DNA of 64,000 nucleotides from DASXUX01 sp036504595 (lineage in GTDB: Bacteria; Planctomycetota; SZUA-567; H5-PLA8): assembly GCA_036504595.1 (NCBI GenBank), contig DASXUX010000081.1, positions 186,001 to 250,000 of the forward strand, in the 5' to 3' direction. Of the stretch, positions 1 to 7,324 are shown piece by piece. The position numbers and the translations under genes are program-made. Each line of letters begins with the position of its first letter. The stretch's first letter is position 1. The notes under the pieces are model-generated. The model did no database searches and was not told where the DNA came from. It worked only from the letters and a program-made list of their open reading frames with translations.

Positions 1-419
1 CCCGCCTCGTTGTCGATCACGACGGATGGATACTGCCCCGCCAGCCGGCTCAGCACCGCGCGCAGGACATTGTTGGCGTAGCAGTAGCAGCCGGGGCCTT
101 CCGGCCGCCCCATCGCGATCAGGTCAAAGCCGTCGGCTTCGAGCAGCGCTTCCTGGATCTTCAGGTCGAGCAACTCGTGCTTGCCCATTCCGCCGGTGGA
201 CGGCGCTTGTTCCTGAACAATGCGCTTGGCTTCTTCGCGCACTGCGCCCACGGTTGTCGGCGCCTTCACTCCAAGCAGCGCGTCCAGGCACGTGTTCGGA
301 TCCGCATCGACCGCCAGCACGGGCGATTTTCCCTTTTCACAAAGCCACCGCACCGCTAGTGCCGCCAACGTGCTCTTTCCAACGCCTCCTTTACCCGTGA
401 TCGCAACCGTCCAGGACAT
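1..419 (-). CDS. cooC: CooC-type CO dehydrogenase nickel-insertion ATPase (partial, runs off left edge)
   Basis: This is a cytoplasmic P-loop ATPase of the MinD/ParA fold that matures the nickel site of CO dehydrogenase. Only the first ~139 codons are in the window. Seen: a deviant Walker A GKGGVGKST at residues 9-17, the AVDADPN segment at ~36-42, a CYC pair at 111-113 inside MGRPEGPGCYC, and VIDNEAG at the edge. The C-x-C pair near residue 112 and the DNEAG block are the known hallmarks of CooC, where the cysteines bind Ni(II) at the dimer interface; they separate it from MinD or NifH. The start ATG at 419-417 has GAGGTG upstream as ribosome site. It lies downstream of two methyltransferase genes on the same strand, after a spacer with an inverted repeat. 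A CODH/acetyl-CoA synthase gene beyond the left edge is inferred. Confidence 0.85.
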   Translation of the reverse strand, partial: MSWTVAITGKGGVGKSTLAALAVRWLCEKGKSPVLAVDADPNTCLDALLGVKAPTTVGAVREEAKRIVQEQAPSTGGMGKHELLDLKIQEALLEADGFDLIAMGRPEGPGCYCYANNVLRAVLSRLAGQYPSVVIDNEA

Positions 420-428
420 CTTCACCTC

Positions 429-511
429 GTCATTGGTCATTAGTCATCGGTCATTGGTCATTGGTCATTCGAATTGGCGCCAGCAATGACAAATGACTAA
501 TGACCAATGAC
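429..511. repeat. Inverted repeat of the TCATTGGTCATT word family
   Basis: Arms 429-447 and 493-511 are a perfect 19-bp inverted repeat (TCATTGGTCATTAGTCAT and its complement), separated by 45 bp with further copies of the same word. It fills the gap between the homocysteine methyltransferase and cooC genes. No T-run follows either arm, so a plain intrinsic terminator is unlikely. Just downstream at ~524-548 is a CGCCTTTGCGTCTTTGCGG word that recurs elsewhere in the window. Confidence 0.8.
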
Positions 512-556
512 AAAAATCCGTTCTTCGCGCCTTTGCGTCTTTGCGGTTCAAAGATC

Positions 557-1462
557 CTACTTCACTTTCGCCAATGCCTGCGCCATAGCTCGAATATGCA
601 CCGGCGTCGACCCGCAGCAGCCGCCAATGAAGCGGACTCCAGCATCCAGCAGCGGCTTGACGGCATTAGCGAAAAGCGCCGGCGAACCGCGGTAGACCGT
701 GTTGCCGTTATCATCCACTTCGGGCTTGCCCGCGTTGCCCTTGATCCAGATCGGCAGTTCCGTGCCGCAGGCCTGGAAAAGTCTCGCGACCGGAATGTAG
801 GACTCAATCCCCAGGCCGCAGTTCGCGCCGACGAAGCTCGCGCCGTTCTCAACGGCCATCGCGTACGCCTGAGCCGGCGTCACGCCCATCATCGTCGCGG
901 TCTTGTCTTTGCCCGAATCGAACGAGAACGACACGCCCACCGGCAGTTTGCTGCCTTTCAAGCATCCCTTGATCGCCGCGCGCGCTTCTTCCAGATCGGC
1001 TTGCGTTTCCACGCACAAAGCGTCCGCACCGCCGGCTTCCAGAGCCGCCGCTTGTTCAGCGAACGCCTCTTCCACGGCTTCCGGTGTGACTTCGCCGATC
1101 ATCACAAGCTTGCCCGTCGGGCCTAGCGACGCGAAGACGTACGCCTTGCCGTGAGCGGCCTTCTTCGAAATCTCCGCGCCGGCCTTGTTGATCGCCGTGA
1201 CTTTGTCCGCGATGCCGTGCTTTTCCAGCGTCACGCGGTTGCCCGAGAACGTGTTGGTCAGGATGATGTGCGATCCCGAATCCACGTACGACTTGGCGAC
1301 CGCGAACACCTTGTCCGCCTGATTCAGATTCCAGAGGTCCGAAAGTTCACCCGCCTTGCGCCCCAGCTTGGCCAGCTCCGTCCCCCACGCGCCGTCCGTG
1401 CACAGCGGTGGGAGCTTCTTGACCAGCTCACGCGTCAACTTCTGATTGGGATTAAATGCCAT
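557..1462 (-). CDS. Homocysteine S-methyltransferase family protein (BHMT/MetH N-domain type)
   Basis: This 301-residue stand-alone TIM barrel of the pfam02574 type would transfer a methyl group to a thiol such as homocysteine, using a zinc-thiolate. Seen: the N-terminal CTDGAWGTEL segment, LTNTF at ~70, one zinc Cys in GANCG near residue 212, and the paired zinc cysteines in GGCCGS near 282. All three zinc cysteines are therefore present. The length matches single-domain members and there is no cobalamin or folate domain. The ATG at 1462 is preceded by AGGAG. It follows the MetE/URO-D-like gene by 43 bp, so the two probably form one transcript. The methyl donor cannot be read from the sequence; a methyl-corrinoid or betaine-like donor are both possible. 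Confidence 0.85.
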   Translation of the reverse strand: MAFNPNQKLTRELVKKLPPLCTDGAWGTELAKLGRKAGELSDLWNLNQADKVFAVAKSYVDSGSHIILTNTFSGNRVTLEKHGIADKVTAINKAGAEISKKAAHGKAYVFASLGPTGKLVMIGEVTPEAVEEAFAEQAAALEAGGADALCVETQADLEEARAAIKGCLKGSKLPVGVSFSFDSGKDKTATMMGVTPAQAYAMAVENGASFVGANCGLGIESYIPVARLFQACGTELPIWIKGNAGKPEVDDNGNTVYRGSPALFANAVKPLLDAGVRFIGGCCGSTPVHIRAMAQALAKVK

Positions 1463-1505
1463 TCTTTTTCTCCTAAAGGTCTGGTTCTCTGCGCCTCTGC
1501 GGTGA

Positions 1506-2576
1506 TTACTTGAATCCGTACTTTTCGCGTAACGCCTGGCTGGTCTCTCCCAGCATCTTGAACACCCGCTCCGCGTCCTGGATCTGCATCGATCCCGTTC
1601 CGCACGAGGGCGTGATGAACGCCTGCTCGGCGATGACGTCCTTCGGGATGCCGGCCTTCTTCGACAGGTTGTCGCTCAGCCGCTCGAACTGCTCGACGCG
1701 CTTGGCCACGGTCTCTTCGCGGATTGCCGCGCTGGTCGGGATGAGTCCCCACGCCAAGGCGTTCTTGCGCTCCACAAGCTGTTTCTTCATGTGCTCGGGG
1801 TACAGCGCAATCGTTTCGCCGAACTGGAAGGCGTCGAAATTGAGGATGTCCACGCCGGCGTCCACAAGGATCGACCACTCCGTGTTGCCGCAGCAGTGCA
1901 CGCCGGCCAATGCGTCCTCCGCATGGACCGCGGCGATCACTTCGCCCAGCTTGGCGATCACATCTCCACGCTGCACCGAGACGTACGTTGAGCTTCCAAA
2001 CGCCGACAGAATCGGTTCGTCCACGAAGCAGATGATGTTGTTGGCAAACGGCCTGAACTTCTGAATCTGCCAGCGGCATTTCAGAGCCAGCCCCTTCACG
2101 ATCACGTCGCAGAATTCCTCGTTGTAGTAAATCGCGCGCTTGTTCTCATCGACGATCGTCAGCGCGAACGACATTGGCCCCGTCGTCTGGCACTTCACGA
2201 ACGGAAGTTTCTTGCCGCTCGCCGCCAGCCGTTTCTCCAGCGCCGGAATTCCCGCCGAGAACTTCGCGCTGATCGCGCCCGCCGACGCGTCCCCGCTCTC
2301 TTCGACCGCCATGTAGCCTTCGTAGAACTTCGCCAGTTCCTCGGAGTAATCCCCCGCCGTATTGAAGTACATCCGCGACTTGGCGTCGTCGATGACCACG
2401 CGCGGCAGCCCTTCGGAGTACTGAATCTCCATCTGCTCGCGCAGCCCAAACTTTGAGAGCTGCGGCCAGATCGGCGCCTCCGGAATCGCCGCGAAAATCA
2501 CGTCCAGAGCCTTCGCCGGGTCGGGGTGGGGGAGCGACCCGATTGCCGTGGCGGTAAAGCGTGGCTTGATGTCCAT
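1506..2576 (-). CDS. MetE/URO-D superfamily methyltransferase (core methionine synthase-like)
   Basis: This 356-residue single TIM-barrel protein belongs to the uroporphyrinogen decarboxylase/MetE superfamily. Seen: N-terminal ATAIGSLPHPDP, a CQTTGPMSF segment at ~127, FVDEPILSAFGSS at ~180, HCCGNTEW near 227 and TPSCGTGSM near 324. The H-x-C plus later C set is the zinc site of thiol methyltransferases in this superfamily, so a true uroporphyrinogen decarboxylase is unlikely. The DEP motif and small size resemble the folate-independent 'core' methionine synthases, which in some anaerobes take methyl groups from a corrinoid protein; that assignment is inference. It begins an apparent minus-strand operon with the homocysteine methyltransferase and then cooC. 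Its ATG at 2576 is preceded by AGGAGG. Confidence 0.75.
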   Translation of the reverse strand: MDIKPRFTATAIGSLPHPDPAKALDVIFAAIPEAPIWPQLSKFGLREQMEIQYSEGLPRVVIDDAKSRMYFNTAGDYSEELAKFYEGYMAVEESGDASAGAISAKFSAGIPALEKRLAASGKKLPFVKCQTTGPMSFALTIVDENKRAIYYNEEFCDVIVKGLALKCRWQIQKFRPFANNIICFVDEPILSAFGSSTYVSVQRGDVIAKLGEVIAAVHAEDALAGVHCCGNTEWSILVDAGVDILNFDAFQFGETIALYPEHMKKQLVERKNALAWGLIPTSAAIREETVAKRVEQFERLSDNLSKKAGIPKDVIAEQAFITPSCGTGSMQIQDAERVFKMLGETSQALREKYGFK

Positions 2577-2760
2577 GCGCAGTCCTCCTTATAGTGTGGT
2601 CGCGCGGCTTTCGGCACAAAAAGCCAATCGCGGACTCTGCTCCAGGCCAAAACGAAAGCGCCAACCGGTACACTGTATCGGTAACATTATGCCCTGAAGC
2701 AGTCTAGATTACTTTTGACTGCCTGCTGAAGTTATGTAATTTCTTGTCGAAGTGATCATT

Positions 2761-2800
2761 GTGCCACGGGCAGCCTCTGTTTGCTGTTGGCTGCCCGTGC
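2761..2800. repeat. 40-bp hairpin repeat, copy 1
   Basis: An 11-bp perfect stem (CACGGGCAGCC at 2765-2775 with GGCTGCCCGTG at 2789-2799) closes a 13-nt loop. A second copy at 56791-56830 differs at a single position by my reading, in the loop. Confidence 0.85.
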
Positions 2801-2843
2801 GTTCCGCCATCTTCAACTTGTCCAAAGCTGCACATGTGGTGAT

Positions 2844-2868
2844 CAGAACCGCGACCGTAAGGGAGCGG
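2844..2868 (+). repeat. 25-bp dispersed repeat
   Basis: The segment containing CGCGACCGTAAGGGAGCGG recurs in inverted orientation at 37019-37043 with one mismatch. There it sits 8 bp from a covarying hairpin element. Confidence 0.7.
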
Positions 2869-2967
2869 CAGGAAACCTCAGCCGCTTGTTTTGTCCAAAG
2901 ACGCACATGTGCGCAGCTTTGCTGCACCCTGGACCCCGAACACTAACTCCCGAACTCAGCAGTTCCA

Positions 2968-2985
2968 ATGTTCCACGTGGAACAT
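2968..2985. other. parS centromere site (ParB/Spo0J binding)
   Basis: The 18-bp perfect palindrome ATGTTCCACGTGGAACAT contains TGTTCCACGTGGAACA, which matches the near-universal bacterial parS consensus (TGTTNCACGTG plus symmetric half). ParB loads here and spreads for chromosome segregation and condensin recruitment. It lies in an intergenic gap. I found no second full site in the window, and parA/parB are not here. Such sites usually cluster near the replication origin, so the window may be origin-proximal; that is inference. Confidence 0.85.
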
Positions 2986-3036
2986 GGCTCATTAGTTGCT
3001 ATTGGGAGCACAATTGTTCAAGGATTATTGTGTCTT

Positions 3037-3106
3037 GGGTGGCCCGGCCGGCCATCGTGCCGGCTGGGTGCCGTAGGCACAAGATGCCCTTCAAAAATCA
3101 TCCGTA
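3037..3106 (+). repeat. 70-bp direct repeat, copy 1
   Basis: About 70 bp beginning GGGTGGCCCGGCCGGCCAT and ending at TCCGTA, with an internal GCCGG/CCGGC stem around CATCGT. It recurs at 3829-3898 with only a handful of differences. The two copies bracket the VOC gene in direct orientation. Confidence 0.85.
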
Positions 3107-3215
3107 CGGCCTTGAACAAACCAGGGCCTAATCTGCTGACACTCTATTCACTTCCCCGCGCCGGCCCGATCCTTTCTTTTCTTCGCGCCTTCGCGGTTCG
3201 CCGTTCTTCCGCAAT

Positions 3216-3746
3216 TCACTTCTCCAAACTGATCTGCCATGAAACGCCGTACTTGTCCGAGACCCACGCGAAGCGCTCGCTGAATGGATATTCTTCGAGC
3301 GGCATCATGACCTGACCGCCGTCGGAGAGCTTCTTGAAAAGCTCGTCTATTTCCTCTTTTGTCGAGCACTTCACGTACAAGGAGACTGCCGGAGTGAATG
3401 TGAACGCGTGCTTGGCCGGAGAATCGATGGCCATGAACTCCTGGCCATCCAGACTGAAGCGGACAAGCTTTACAGAACCTTCCGCTCCCGGCCCTTCCTT
3501 GCCGTACTTGCTCATCGCCACGATCTTCGAACTCTTGAACAGAGAGATATAGAAATTGACCGCCTCTTCGGCTTTGCCTTCAAACATCAGGAACGTCGTG
3601 ATCTTCTGCATCGCCGGCTTCTCCTTCTGCTCTTTCACCTTCTCAGTTTCGTTGGGCGGCGCTTCCTGAGCGTGCAACACCAGTGGCGCAGCATTAAGAA
3701 CCATCGCTGAGACTACAAAGGCAAAGGTTTTCATGGCGCGTCGCAT
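3216..3746 (-). CDS. Secreted PhnB-like VOC (glyoxalase fold) protein
   Basis: The C-terminal ~131 residues, from MQKITTF, form one vicinal-oxygen-chelate domain of the PhnB / 3-demethylubiquinone methyltransferase-like type (FLMFEGKAEEAVNFY, then FMAID, then WVSDKYGVSWQI at the end). Unusually, the frame continues upstream through a charged linker to a plausible signal peptide, MKTFAFVVSAMVLNAAPLV, ending LHAQ-EA. I take the start at 3746 (MRRAMKTF), with 3734 equally possible. If instead translation starts at 3611, the product is an ordinary cytoplasmic PhnB-like protein. The frame is open further upstream but would enter the 70-bp repeat at 3829-3898, so a longer protein is unlikely. PhnB-like proteins often have no proven substrate, and none can be assigned here. 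No clear ribosome site separates 3746 from 3734. Confidence 0.7.
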   Translation of the reverse strand: MRRAMKTFAFVVSAMVLNAAPLVLHAQEAPPNETEKVKEQKEKPAMQKITTFLMFEGKAEEAVNFYISLFKSSKIVAMSKYGKEGPGAEGSVKLVRFSLDGQEFMAIDSPAKHAFTFTPAVSLYVKCSTKEEIDELFKKLSDGGQVMMPLEEYPFSERFAWVSDKYGVSWQISLEK

Positions 3747-3828
3747 CCAGTGAGTGAGTCCCTGTCCGTCCCGTCCCCTCTTCACCCAACAACCCGCCCA
3801 CGACAAAGGCCACAGAGAAAGAGAGACG

Positions 3829-3898
3829 GGGTGGCCCAGCCGGCCATCGTGCCGGCTGGGTGCCGCAGGCACAAGAAGCCATTCAAAAATCGTCCGTA
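3829..3898 (+). repeat. 70-bp direct repeat, copy 2
   Basis: Second copy of the element at 3037-3106, beginning GGGTGGCCCAGCCGGCCAT. Together the copies flank the VOC gene as direct repeats, ~790 bp apart start to start. Confidence 0.85.
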
Positions 3899-4112
3899 AC
3901 GAGCCGAACGGAGGTACGGGCGACCACGTACACGTTTCGGTTATTCCGTTTCTCCTATTCTTGACAATCTCGACCACGCAAACGACAAATACGGTCGCAA
4001 TTCCGAATTAAGAATTCAGAGTCGCTAACCTATCGGCCACAAAGGGTACCGAACTGAGCACTTTGTGAAGTCCACACAACACCGTGCGCGGTTTGCAGTG
4101 CCGGAGGGGATT

Positions 4113-6896
4113 ATGAAAGTCTGCTATCAAGCGCTGGCACTAACGCTTCTGACTGCCTGCAGCCTGCACGGGCTTGAAAACATTCCGCAAAAGGCCGCTC
4201 CGCTCGCGCCGCCCGAAAAGGAACTCACTGCCGCGGCGAAAGAATGGCAACTCAAGAACCTTGCCGAACGGCTCGCGCAGCCCGGCGCGGCGGGCGTTCA
4301 GGACGTGTTCTGGGAAGTCCTGCAGCTTTACGAGAAAGAGCCGAAGGCCCGCAAGGACCACGATCTGGAAGTCCTGATGGACTGGATGCTTTTCAGCGCC
4401 AATCTGTGGAACAATCCCAACACCTCCGAACCTGCACTGATCAAGCTGCCACCGCTGGTACCGGCGAGCGGCGCGAAACTGCTGGATAAATGCATCAACA
4501 AGTGGATGACCAATCTGGGGGGCGGCGGCGAGGATCGATACGTGCCGGCCGGACCGGGCACCGCTCCTTGGCAGTGGCCGGAATTCAGCAGAATCGACCC
4601 GACCGTGCTGGCGGCGGCGGTGCGTCGAGCATTGGAGCCGTCGCATAACCCCCAAGCGCGGTTATGGCTCGCCGCAGCGCTGCTGGCATGTGGCGATGCC
4701 GAAGGGCAGAAAGAACTGGCCACTGCGCGCGCACTGGTTGAGAAGAACTACTCCGTGCAGGGCGGCCATACCTATGCGCAGATACTGGACAGCCTTATCA
4801 ACGCCGGGGTCAGGCAGGCCCTGCCGTTGTTGATAGAGCAAGCTGAACAGCATAAGGAGACTCCCCAACCGTCGGATGAAGGCGCGTTCTCTTCTCCTCA
4901 ACAGCAGGCGCTCACCCGCATCTGTCAGTTATTGGGATGGAACTGGACCCCAACGCAGGCGGAAAACGAGGGCAACAAGCCTGCGCCGACGGATTACAAG
5001 GTAGAGTTCGCGCGTCTGAGATCCTGGCTGAAGACGCACATGTCCGAACTTGTCTGGGATCCGGCGCGGCGGCGTTTCACCGGTAATGCGCCCCCGCCCG
5101 GCTGGGAGACGATCTGGAAAGCGGCCGTTGCGGTCGAGAAGAAGTTTGGTCTCAAGTGCCTGGTGAGCATCGCCCAAGGCCGCGACGCGCGGCAGACGGT
5201 GCAGGGCGTCTTGGACCTGATCGAGAAGAGCACGGCGGCTGCCAACGACGAAGATGTGGGAACTCTGCTATTGGAGTTGCTGCAACAACCCGCCACCGAT
5301 TGCTGGTGGGCAATCGAAGGCAATCGCCGCCTGCTGGTCCAGGTACCGAAACTCAATCCGAAGCTGGGCGCTAAGGTATGGACCACCGCCTTGCAACGGT
5401 CGCTCACCAGCCCGGGGCATGGCTCTGTCGGGCTCTTCATGGTCACCGAAGCCGATCCGGCGATTGTGAAGGAAGCCTGCGCCACGCTGCTGCCGGAGGA
5501 GCAAAAGAAATACGACGAAGCTCGCGCGGCCGGCAACATCGATGGCGCGCTGCAAAGTGCGATGAGACTGCTGATCCTGGGCGCCAAACCCGACCGCAAA
5601 CAGCTCGCGGAGTTGATCGAGAAAGCGCCCCTAGAGTGGACGGGCGCAGGCCGTGACCAGAGCAAGTTTCGCCACTGGGGGGACACTCTCGGCGGAGTCA
5701 ATCGCACCGGCAGTCTGCGTCTGCTTTTAGCGACGTCGACAGGCGAGCTAGCGAATTACGGCAAGAAGCGCCAGAGCTTCGACTCCCTGGGTCTATTCCA
5801 GCACCGATGCGGATGGACCGACAGTGTCGAAGGCATCATGGCCGGCACTGGCGAGGAAGTCCTGGCCAAGTGCGAAGCATGGCTGGATGAAAACGAGGCC
5901 AAACTAAAATGGGACCAAAAGAAGAACCGTTTCGTTGGGGCGCTCTCGCCAGAAAAGGCCGCGCTTGAACGTTCTCTTCAGCCACTGGTCCGCAGCGGTA
6001 TTAAAGTTGATGAACTACTGGATGCGCAGAGGTACGGGCAGCGCGAGGCAGCGCGCCGGCTGATCGACTCGACTCTCCGTGCTGTCGGAAACCCACAGTT
6101 CGCCAAGGATCCTGAACTTGGCTCTGCGCTGGATTCTCTTGCCGCTCTGGCCCAGGGAGAAGGGCCAGTTGACACGACTCTAAGAAACCTACTGATTGCT
6201 CTCTCGCGTATTGATCACGCGGCAGGCGTGAAGCTGTGGTCGGCCCAAATCCGAAGAGACCTCGATACATGGTTCAAAGGAGGCGGACTCAAGCCACTTA
6301 CCGAGGCCGCAGTGACAAAAGGCTTTGCCACCTTGGCGGAAGAAATTGATCCGACCGTCCTGAAAGATGCGCGAGCCCTGCTCCTTCCGGCGTACCAAGC
6401 GGAGCTCAACGAAAAGAAAGAGATGGATGTTGAGCACCGCGCTATATGCGCTCTGATCTGCATTTACTTGGGCGCGGACATTGACGATGCCGCCCTCTTG
6501 AAGCTTTTTGCTGAAGCCGGAAAGCTCCCGCGCCAACTGTTTTTAGAGGCGGCCGCAAGCCACATCTGCGGTACCGGAAATCCGGCGGGCTTGCGAGCGC
6601 TGCTCCTTATCGCTAAGGCGGGTACGGAGCGAACGAGAAGGCAGGCGATGTACTCCTTCGAGGTCCACACCGGGCTGGCTTACGAAGCTGCGCGTCCCAT
6701 GTTTTCCCACGATTCCGACGTTCGCATCGAGCAGTATCTCGCCTGGTTCAAAGGCCATGAAAAAGAATTCCTTTGGAACGCCGAGCGCCACTCATTCAGT
6801 GTTCCAAAGCTACCGCGCGTGCCCGTGGACGTGCCGGATTTCAACCGCCCCGTCAAGCCGCCAGCGCCGCCGGAGAAAGCCGCGGGCGAATTCTAG
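4113..6896 (+). CDS. Large lipoprotein with three ~286-residue internal repeats, function unknown
   Basis: A 927-residue protein starting at ATG 4113 behind GGAGGGG. The N-terminus MKVCYQALALTLLTAC ends in a lipobox-like LTAC, so an exported, lipid-anchored protein is likely. I recognise no named family. It is strongly alpha-helical by composition and contains a repeated signature W-[LF]-x-x-[NH]-E-x-x-[LF]-x-W-[DN]-x4-[RS]-F with W at about residues 305, 590 and 878, i.e. a period of ~286. A second signature, [ID]-P-[TA]-[VI]-[LV] followed by helical text with RALE, TLLP or LLLP, recurs at ~160, ~445 and ~743. So the protein is three tandem modules. It sits alone between repeat-rich spacers with no clear operon partner. 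A scaffolding or binding role for helical-repeat modules would be a guess. Confidence 0.75.
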   Translation: MKVCYQALALTLLTACSLHGLENIPQKAAPLAPPEKELTAAAKEWQLKNLAERLAQPGAAGVQDVFWEVLQLYEKEPKARKDHDLEVLMDWMLFSANLWNNPNTSEPALIKLPPLVPASGAKLLDKCINKWMTNLGGGGEDRYVPAGPGTAPWQWPEFSRIDPTVLAAAVRRALEPSHNPQARLWLAAALLACGDAEGQKELATARALVEKNYSVQGGHTYAQILDSLINAGVRQALPLLIEQAEQHKETPQPSDEGAFSSPQQQALTRICQLLGWNWTPTQAENEGNKPAPTDYKVEFARLRSWLKTHMSELVWDPARRRFTGNAPPPGWETIWKAAVAVEKKFGLKCLVSIAQGRDARQTVQGVLDLIEKSTAAANDEDVGTLLLELLQQPATDCWWAIEGNRRLLVQVPKLNPKLGAKVWTTALQRSLTSPGHGSVGLFMVTEADPAIVKEACATLLPEEQKKYDEARAAGNIDGALQSAMRLLILGAKPDRKQLAELIEKAPLEWTGAGRDQSKFRHWGDTLGGVNRTGSLRLLLATSTGELANYGKKRQSFDSLGLFQHRCGWTDSVEGIMAGTGEEVLAKCEAWLDENEAKLKWDQKKNRFVGALSPEKAALERSLQPLVRSGIKVDELLDAQRYGQREAARRLIDSTLRAVGNPQFAKDPELGSALDSLAALAQGEGPVDTTLRNLLIALSRIDHAAGVKLWSAQIRRDLDTWFKGGGLKPLTEAAVTKGFATLAEEIDPTVLKDARALLLPAYQAELNEKKEMDVEHRAICALICIYLGADIDDAALLKLFAEAGKLPRQLFLEAAASHICGTGNPAGLRALLLIAKAGTERTRRQAMYSFEVHTGLAYEAARPMFSHDSDVRIEQYLAWFKGHEKEFLWNAERHSFSVPKLPRVPVDVPDFNRPVKPPAPPEKAAGEF

Positions 6897-7324
6897 ACGT
6901 GGGTGGGCGGTACGGGCCTGAAAAGCCGAAACGCCAAGAGTGCCCAGGTGGCGAGTGACGGGTGACGCGTGGAAAGGACTTTCATTATGCGGCAGCCAGG
7001 AAACCATCTCACCTGTCACCCACCACTCGTCACGCGTTTGACAAGCTGCTGGTCTGCGCTCTGCGCGCGATGTGCGATGACCGATGCCCCGCAACTCCAC
7101 GGCGGCTAATCGGGCGACACGATATCCCTTCCCCCGCGCTATCGCGCCGCCTCGTTCGCAACTCTTTCTTCGCGCCTTCGCGTCTTTGCGGTTCGCCATT
7201 CATTCCGCAATCCGAAATCCGCATTCCGCAATTGTTCAAAAAATACCACTGGCAACACTCGAAAGATTCTAGCCCACGCTTGGTGTAATGAGAGGCTGAG
7301 TACTTCCCCTTGAGGAGACCTTCT
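6897..7324. repeat. Repeat-filled spacer (GTGACGGGTGAC, CGCGTCTTTGCGG and ATTCCGCAATCC words)
   Basis: No gene is visible. Present are GAGTGACGGGTGACG near 6953-6967 with its inverse-type CACCACTCGTCACG near 7020-7034, a CTTCGCGCCTTCGCGTC word near 7168-7194, and an ATTCCGCAATCCG array at ~7199-7232. All recur elsewhere in the window. A promoter for the next gene must lie near the right end, but I cannot pick one. Confidence 0.6.

Larger units (their letters stand above)
2577..3215. other. Gene-free region with parS and repeats
   Basis: This ~640-bp stretch has no convincing gene on either strand. It holds a 40-bp hairpin repeat (2761-2800), a 25-bp repeat ending in CGTAAGGGAGCGG (2844-2868), an imperfect inverted pair around CACATGTG (2822-2839 and 2904-2923), the parS palindrome (2968-2985), one copy of a 70-bp repeat (3037-3106) and a CTTCGCGCCTTCGCGG word near 3180. 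Confidence 0.7.

Noticed and set aside
1506..2576. Uroporphyrinogen decarboxylase (HemE) for heme synthesis
   Set aside because: The H-C-C-G-N and S-C-G zinc-type motifs and the DEP segment match thiol methyltransferases of the superfamily, not HemE.
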